Assembly (NCBI RefSeq): GCF_902706095.1
Contig: NZ_CACSJP010000001.1
Location: forward strand, 1,143,702 to 1,207,701
Direction of reading: 5' to 3'
Origin: Rhizobium sp. 18065
GTDB lineage: Bacteria; Pseudomonadota; Alphaproteobacteria; Rhizobiales; Rhizobiaceae
Length of the DNA stretch: 64,000 bases
This document shows, piece by piece, positions 60,690 through 64,000 of this stretch. Numbering within the stretch: position 1 is the stretch's first letter; each line of letters begins with the position of its first letter. The notes under the pieces were generated by a model, which ran no database searches, had not been told where the DNA came from, and saw only the letters and a program-made list of their open reading frames with translations. The position numbers and the translations under genes were made by a program.

Positions 60690-61014
60690 GACAAACCCAC
60701 CCCAACGCAATACAACTATGGCTCAGTTTAGAACGAATTTGTTAGCAAGCTGTTAACTAACCTATGGCTTGATCAACAAACGCGGATGGCGCTGGACGGC
60801 GATTCGCGTACTGTTTAAGATATTAGGAATATGCGTGCCCCTGAGTAGAGTGGGCCAGATCCACGACAGGAGGGGCGCGTCAGAGAAAGGCGCAGATGAC
60901 CCCGGATTGTGCGAAATCTTCCGCGACACGACCCGGATTGTGCCAGCCCTCCTAATCGGGGGCAGGGTGAAATTGATCTTTTCATCCGTCTCGACTGCTC
61001 AATGGAGACGAGGC
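60690..61014. other. Intergenic stretch with a 12-bp direct repeat
   Basis: CCCGGATTGTGC occurs at 60901 and 60932, 31 bases (three helical turns) apart, 70-115 bases before the small gene at 61015. Near 60740-60765 the sequence GTTAGCAAGCTGTTAACTAAC contains paired TTAG/TTAA half-sites close to the DUF2336 start. No gene is seen. Confidence 0.45.
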
Positions 61015-61230
61015 ATGGCGGAAATCATCAGAATGACGGACAGGCTCGATCTGTCGCGAACCCGTGAACAGCCCGAGGGCCGCAAGGCGGAAATCCTGCT
61101 GTTTACCGGCATTCGCTACGAGCGCCGCGAAAGCGCACAGATCCCGACCACCCGCAAGAACAAGCCGCGTGTGCCGGCTTTGCCCAAGCCGCGCGAACAG
61201 AATGTCACCTCGGACGTGATGCCGTTCTGA
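61015..61230 (+). CDS. Small conserved rhizobial protein
   Basis: A 71-residue basic protein: MAEIIRMTDRLDLSRTREQP, EGRKAEILLFTGIRYERRES, then a Lys/Pro-rich end (TTRKNKPRVPALPKPREQN). The EGRKAEILLFTG-(I/V)-RYER core recurs, as far as I recall, in many Rhizobiaceae genomes, which supports it as a real gene; no function is known. GGAG lies about 8 bases before the ATG. A much longer upstream extension of the frame lacks protein-like composition. Confidence 0.8.
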   Translation: MAEIIRMTDRLDLSRTREQPEGRKAEILLFTGIRYERRESAQIPTTRKNKPRVPALPKPREQNVTSDVMPF

Positions 61231-61282
61231 GAAACAGACGACCTGCTTTGCCGCCGTGCGCGCCTGGCCGAAGGCGCAAGGA

Positions 61283-61831
61283 TCACCGCCCGGTAAACGG
61301 CAGGCATTCTGCCTCGGCGAGAAATTCGCGCGCTTCTGCCTCGAAACTCGGCTGCGCCACCATGCTGCGCAACACCGCATAACCGGTCGTGCCGCGATGC
61401 TCCACCAGGATCGTCTGGGCCAGCGCCGCAATCGGCGTCTTGCGCAATTGCGCGATCTGCACCGGCGTCGCCAGAAGTACGTCGACATCGCCAGCAACCG
61501 AGGTCCGGTCGTTCATCGAGAACACCTCGTTGGAATCCTTGTCATACAGCGAAATCGACCAGAAGCTGCCGCTGCCCAGCGCCACCAGCGACAAAGGCTG
61601 CCGGCTGATGTCGAAATGGCAGACCGCCACCCGCATATAGGGATCGAGGCTCGACAGCCCCGTTGCGTCCGGCTTGACCTCCAGCCGGTGGAAGAGGAAG
61701 GGCGCGCCCTCGGCCACCACCCGCGTATAGGCATCCTTGCCGGTGAAATGCGGAATGCCGAGAATGATGATGATATGCAGAAGCACCGCGCCGAAGATCC
61801 CGGTGATGACGGCGTAAAGCAGCTTACTCAT
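61283..61831 (-). CDS. DUF1254-like membrane-anchored protein
   Basis: A 182-residue protein with an N-terminal membrane helix (LLYAVITGIFGAVLLHIIII) and a soluble, probably periplasmic body: DPYMRVAVCHFDISRQPLSL, SGSFWSISLYDKDSNEVFSM, NDRTSVAGDVDVLLATPVQI. The W-S-I-S-L-Y-D-x-x-x-N-x-x-S-x-N-D motif is shared with DUF1254/DUF1214 proteins. It is the second gene of a pair, starting 8 bases inside the end of the DUF1214 gene. Confidence 0.83.
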   Translation of the reverse strand: MSKLLYAVITGIFGAVLLHIIIILGIPHFTGKDAYTRVVAEGAPFLFHRLEVKPDATGLSSLDPYMRVAVCHFDISRQPLSLVALGSGSFWSISLYDKDSNEVFSMNDRTSVAGDVDVLLATPVQIAQLRKTPIAALAQTILVEHRGTTGYAVLRSMVAQPSFEAEAREFLAEAECLPFTGR

Positions 61832-62411
61832 TGCCGCACCCGAGCGTTTCGATCCCCGGCATGTCGAGGCCGATCAGCCCCGTCGAGCCTGCAGCCGGCG
61901 TGTCGAGCAGCGTCAGCACCAGCGAAAACGCGCCGGTATCGGGCAGAGCCAGCCAGTTGCCGGCCTTGGCTGTCGGCGAAATCGTCACCGAAAACGTGCC
62001 GTCGCGCTGGCGCAGCACGGTCTGCGAATTCAGCGATGCCGGCAGGTCGGCACCGGCGGTAAGCGGCAGGCCGTCGCTGTCTGCGGCATAGAGCGTCCAA
62101 AGCCGCGCCGTCGGCGTGCGGCCGGAAAGCGTGTAGCTGCAGGTGCCGGTCAGACGCTCGCCGCTGTCGTTGGACGACGCGGTAAAGGTCAGCCCCTCGG
62201 CCGAACCATAGAGCAGCCGCCCGGCTTTCGCCCGATGCGCCTTGGCATAGGGATCGGCCTCGGCCGTCTGGGCGGCGGGAAACGCCGACCACACGCCGAT
62301 CCGGATCGCCCCGAAGCCGACAGAGGCATTCAGCGCCGACAGCGAAGACAGGATGCCGCCGCCAAAGGCGATGATCAGGGTGAGCGCAATGAGCAGGGGG
62401 ACACGAAACAC
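61824..62411 (-). CDS. DUF1214 domain protein
   Basis: A 195-residue protein with an N-terminal hydrophobic segment (MFRVPLLIALTLIIAFGGGI) and a body matching DUF1214: DPYAKAHRAKAGRLLYGSAE, CSYTLSGRTPTARLWTLYAA, and NWLALPDTGAFSLVLTLLDT. In many bacteria DUF1254 and DUF1214 are fused; here they are two overlapping genes, which probably make one envelope complex (inference). Role unknown. Confidence 0.85.
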   Translation of the reverse strand: MFRVPLLIALTLIIAFGGGILSSLSALNASVGFGAIRIGVWSAFPAAQTAEADPYAKAHRAKAGRLLYGSAEGLTFTASSNDSGERLTGTCSYTLSGRTPTARLWTLYAADSDGLPLTAGADLPASLNSQTVLRQRDGTFSVTISPTAKAGNWLALPDTGAFSLVLTLLDTPAAGSTGLIGLDMPGIETLGCGNE

Positions 62412-62709
62412 GTCTCGTCAGATACCTTGTTCGACCTTGCCGGCAGACAGCCGGACTTGGCGGCTAGCGGTATCACTGATTCGCCATCGGGAAAAGGCAA
62501 GCCGCACATCCCGTCAGCCCATCCTGCCCCGGTTGCCAGCCTCCGTCCTGCCCTTGAAGGAGCCGGTGAGGGACCCCGTGAGGGGGCCTTTGATGAAGCC
62601 GTTCATGGAACCGATGGCGGCGCGAACCGTTGTTGAGCCAGACACGCCCGTCTTGAAACATGTCTTAAAGCCGTCTTCCAGCAAGACACGAAACACCAGG
62701 AGAACGATC

Positions 62710-63036
62710 ATGCGCAACAGGCTCATTCTGGCCGCCGCCGCCACGCTTTTGACGCTGTCGGCATCCGCCAATGCCCAGGAAACCGTCATCATCCAGCAGG
62801 CCCCGGCACCGGCCCCGCAGACCGTCGTCATCCCCGGCGAGGTTCGCACCTATGTCATGGAGCAGCAGGTCCAGTCCGTGCCCTACGAGGGCGATGTGCT
62901 GATCGGCCGCGTCATCGACGGCCCGGTCGAACTCTACCCGGTCGATGGTTATGACGGCTATTCCTACACCGTCGTCAACGAACGCCGGGTCATCGTCGAC
63001 CCGCAGACCCGCGCCGTCGTCCAGATCCTCGACTGA
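62710..63036 (+). CDS. DUF1236 secreted protein
   Basis: A 108-residue protein with a Sec signal peptide (MRNRLILAAAATLLTLSASA, cut about ANA before QETV), a short Pro/Ala/Val linker and a C-terminal DUF1236 unit: IPGEVRTYVMEQQVQSVPYE, GDVLIGRVIDGPVELYPVDG, VNERRVIVDPQTRAVVQI. DUF1236 modules are periplasmic and recur in rhizobia, often in several copies. AGGAG lies 7 bases upstream. Its last 16 bases, stop codon included, are duplicated directly after the gene. Confidence 0.88.
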   Translation: MRNRLILAAAATLLTLSASANAQETVIIQQAPAPAPQTVVIPGEVRTYVMEQQVQSVPYEGDVLIGRVIDGPVELYPVDGYDGYSYTVVNERRVIVDPQTRAVVQILD

Positions 63037-63052
63037 CCAGATCCTCGACTGA
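63021..63052. repeat. Perfect 16-bp tandem duplication over the DUF1236 stop codon
   Basis: CCAGATCCTCGACTGA is present twice in a row; the first copy ends the gene. It looks like a recent replication slip with no coding effect. Confidence 0.9.
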
Positions 63053-63120
63053 GTGGACGTCCCAACGGGCTAACCACGCGCACGATCTGCCAAAGGCCGA
63101 TGTGCCAGAGAACGATTGGA

Positions 63121-63148
63121 AGCCCGGTGCCATGCGCCGGGCTTTTTG
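63121..63148 (+). terminator. Terminator of the DUF1236 gene
   Basis: AGCCCGGTGC and GCGCCGGGCT form a 10-bp stem (one G-T pair) with a CAT loop, followed by TTTTG. Confidence 0.85.
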
Positions 63149-63287
63149 CGTGGCAATGGCCCGAAGTCATGCCCGGATCGTTCTGATGGAGCCCTGTGAT
63201 GAAGTGTTGTAGTCAAGCCTGGCGATCAAGACCGCCGGCGAAGACCAATACCGAGGACCAATGCCGAAGACCGGTAAAGTCCGGCGC

Positions 63288-63896
63288 TCACCAGCTGCCG
63301 GAAAGCGCATTGCCGGTCAGCGGGATTTCCTTCAGCTTGCCATGCCTGTCCTTCGACGAGATAGCGCTCGCCATATGTTTCGGCGAGCGGCGAAACCATT
63401 GCGCGGCCACGGTTGCGAGATCGCCGAGCAGAGCGTGTTTGTGCCATGCGGCAAAGCGCCGGGCGCTCGCCTCCGGCTCCGACTGGTAGAAGAAGTCGCC
63501 CGACTGGTTCAGCGCATTGATGTCTGAAGCCATCGATGAAAGCGGTTTCTGGAACATCTTCGATGGCAAGGACAACTCGCGCGCACTTTCGGCAAACGCC
63601 GGCGCCATGAAATCGATAGCCCAGCCATCCGCCTCCACCCAGCAATGAAAGTTCTCGCCAGCCCCCGTCACATGCCCGTCGTCTCGGTGATCGGCAAACA
63701 GGATCAAGGTTCCGCCGAGATTATAGGCCGCAAGCCCGCTCTTCGGCACGGCATTGACCTTGTAATGCTGCTTGAGAATGAAGGCGCCGAACGTGGCGAA
63801 ATACATCCCCGCCACCGCCGGATCGGCATTCTCGTTGACCAGCAGGCTGTTGATGACCCGGTAGATCCGCTGGTAGTCGCTCTGCTTGATCAACAT
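63288..63896 (-). CDS. DUF2026 family protein
   Basis: A 202-residue protein. The start MLIKQSDYQRIYRVINSLLV is supported by AGGTG upstream and by family starts; an ATG 21 codons earlier is weaker. FATFGAFILKQHYKVNAVPK, SGLAAYNLGGTLILFADHRD, NFHCWVEADGWAIDFMAPAF and PSKMFQKPLSSMASDINAL are the DUF2026 pattern; the His-Cys-Trp (HCWVE) and Asp of the core suggest a transglutaminase-like or papain-like fold. No function is known. It faces the DUF1236 gene. The final 104 bases of the window upstream of it show no further gene. Confidence 0.87.
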   Translation of the reverse strand: MLIKQSDYQRIYRVINSLLVNENADPAVAGMYFATFGAFILKQHYKVNAVPKSGLAAYNLGGTLILFADHRDDGHVTGAGENFHCWVEADGWAIDFMAPAFAESARELSLPSKMFQKPLSSMASDINALNQSGDFFYQSEPEASARRFAAWHKHALLGDLATVAAQWFRRSPKHMASAISSKDRHGKLKEIPLTGNALSGSW

Positions 63897-64000
63897 GGTG
63901 GTCACCTGTGCCTGGGGTATGTTGAGGGATTTTTCGCTTTCTGTAGGCGAGGGCGGCAAGGATGTAAACGGAGGTGGGGGGCGAGCGGCGGGGTGTTGGT

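Overview
The window is GC-rich, gene-dense bacterial chromosome from an alphaproteobacterium, almost certainly family Rhizobiaceae (Rhizobium/Agrobacterium group); the genus cannot be fixed from sequence alone. The call rests on a MucR/Ros zinc-finger regulator, a seven-gene Mrp (Pha) antiporter operon, a xylose ABC importer with a single-domain ATPase, and a run of small families typical of rhizobia (DUF982, DUF1236, DUF1491, DUF2026, DUF2336, DUF5330, DUF6456). Intergenic palindromic repeats resembling rhizobial mosaic elements and CtrA-like TTAACCAT half-sites agree with this. I found no rRNA, tRNA, CRISPR array, insertion sequence or prophage block.

Layout. 1-4.9 kb: partial MarR regulator divergent from a DUF899 protein, DUF1579 and VOC proteins, rpsU, cspA, a secreted protein. 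5-10 kb: fatty-acid desaturase behind a short overlapping leader frame, BrnT-BrnA toxin-antitoxin, YnfA, a degenerate EAL protein, a HerA-like ATPase. 10.4-15.7 kb: a Gly-rich protein behind a perfect palindrome, a soluble double-PAS chemoreceptor, a divergent AraC regulator/SDR pair, a PIG-L deacetylase. 16.2-19.3 kb: a two-gene operon of a lipoprotein and a 618-residue protein carrying three peptidoglycan-hydrolase modules. 19.5-24 kb: DUF982, an HxlR regulator and a SAM methyltransferase that share a TACA-N5-TGTA dyad, CorA, Tam. 24.1-29.1 kb: xylR (ROK) divergent from xylFHG. 29.3-35.7 kb: TacT-TacA, a GlxA-type regulator divergent from a methyltransferase, MAPEG and hemolysin-III proteins, a phosphinothricin-type acetyltransferase, a Doc toxin with its antitoxin.

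35.7-43.5 kb: a CYP152 peroxygenase with a changed substrate-anchor residue, a membrane-anchored AraC regulator, a nucleoside deoxyribosyltransferase-like protein, an orphan antitoxin, an MFS exporter, a membrane protein next to a (TCAA)5 repeat, msrB. 43.8-49.8 kb: mrpABCDEFG, each gene overlapping the next. 50.2-53.2 kb: mucR, a stand-alone DnaA-domain-IV-like protein followed by a DUF6456 protein, an orphan ribbon-helix-helix protein, sufE. 53.5-63.9 kb: DUF5330; a DivJ/PleC-like histidine kinase overlapping a peptidoglycan-binding protein; a soluble chemoreceptor and DUF1491; VOC, DUF2336, a small conserved protein, a DUF1214/DUF1254 pair, DUF1236 and DUF2026.

The least explained items are the lipoprotein/multi-hydrolase operon, the DnaA-IV-like/DUF6456 pair, the CYP152 enzyme lacking its conserved Arg, the regulon hinted at by the HxlR dyads, and several short tandem or palindromic repeats in promoters and gene ends.
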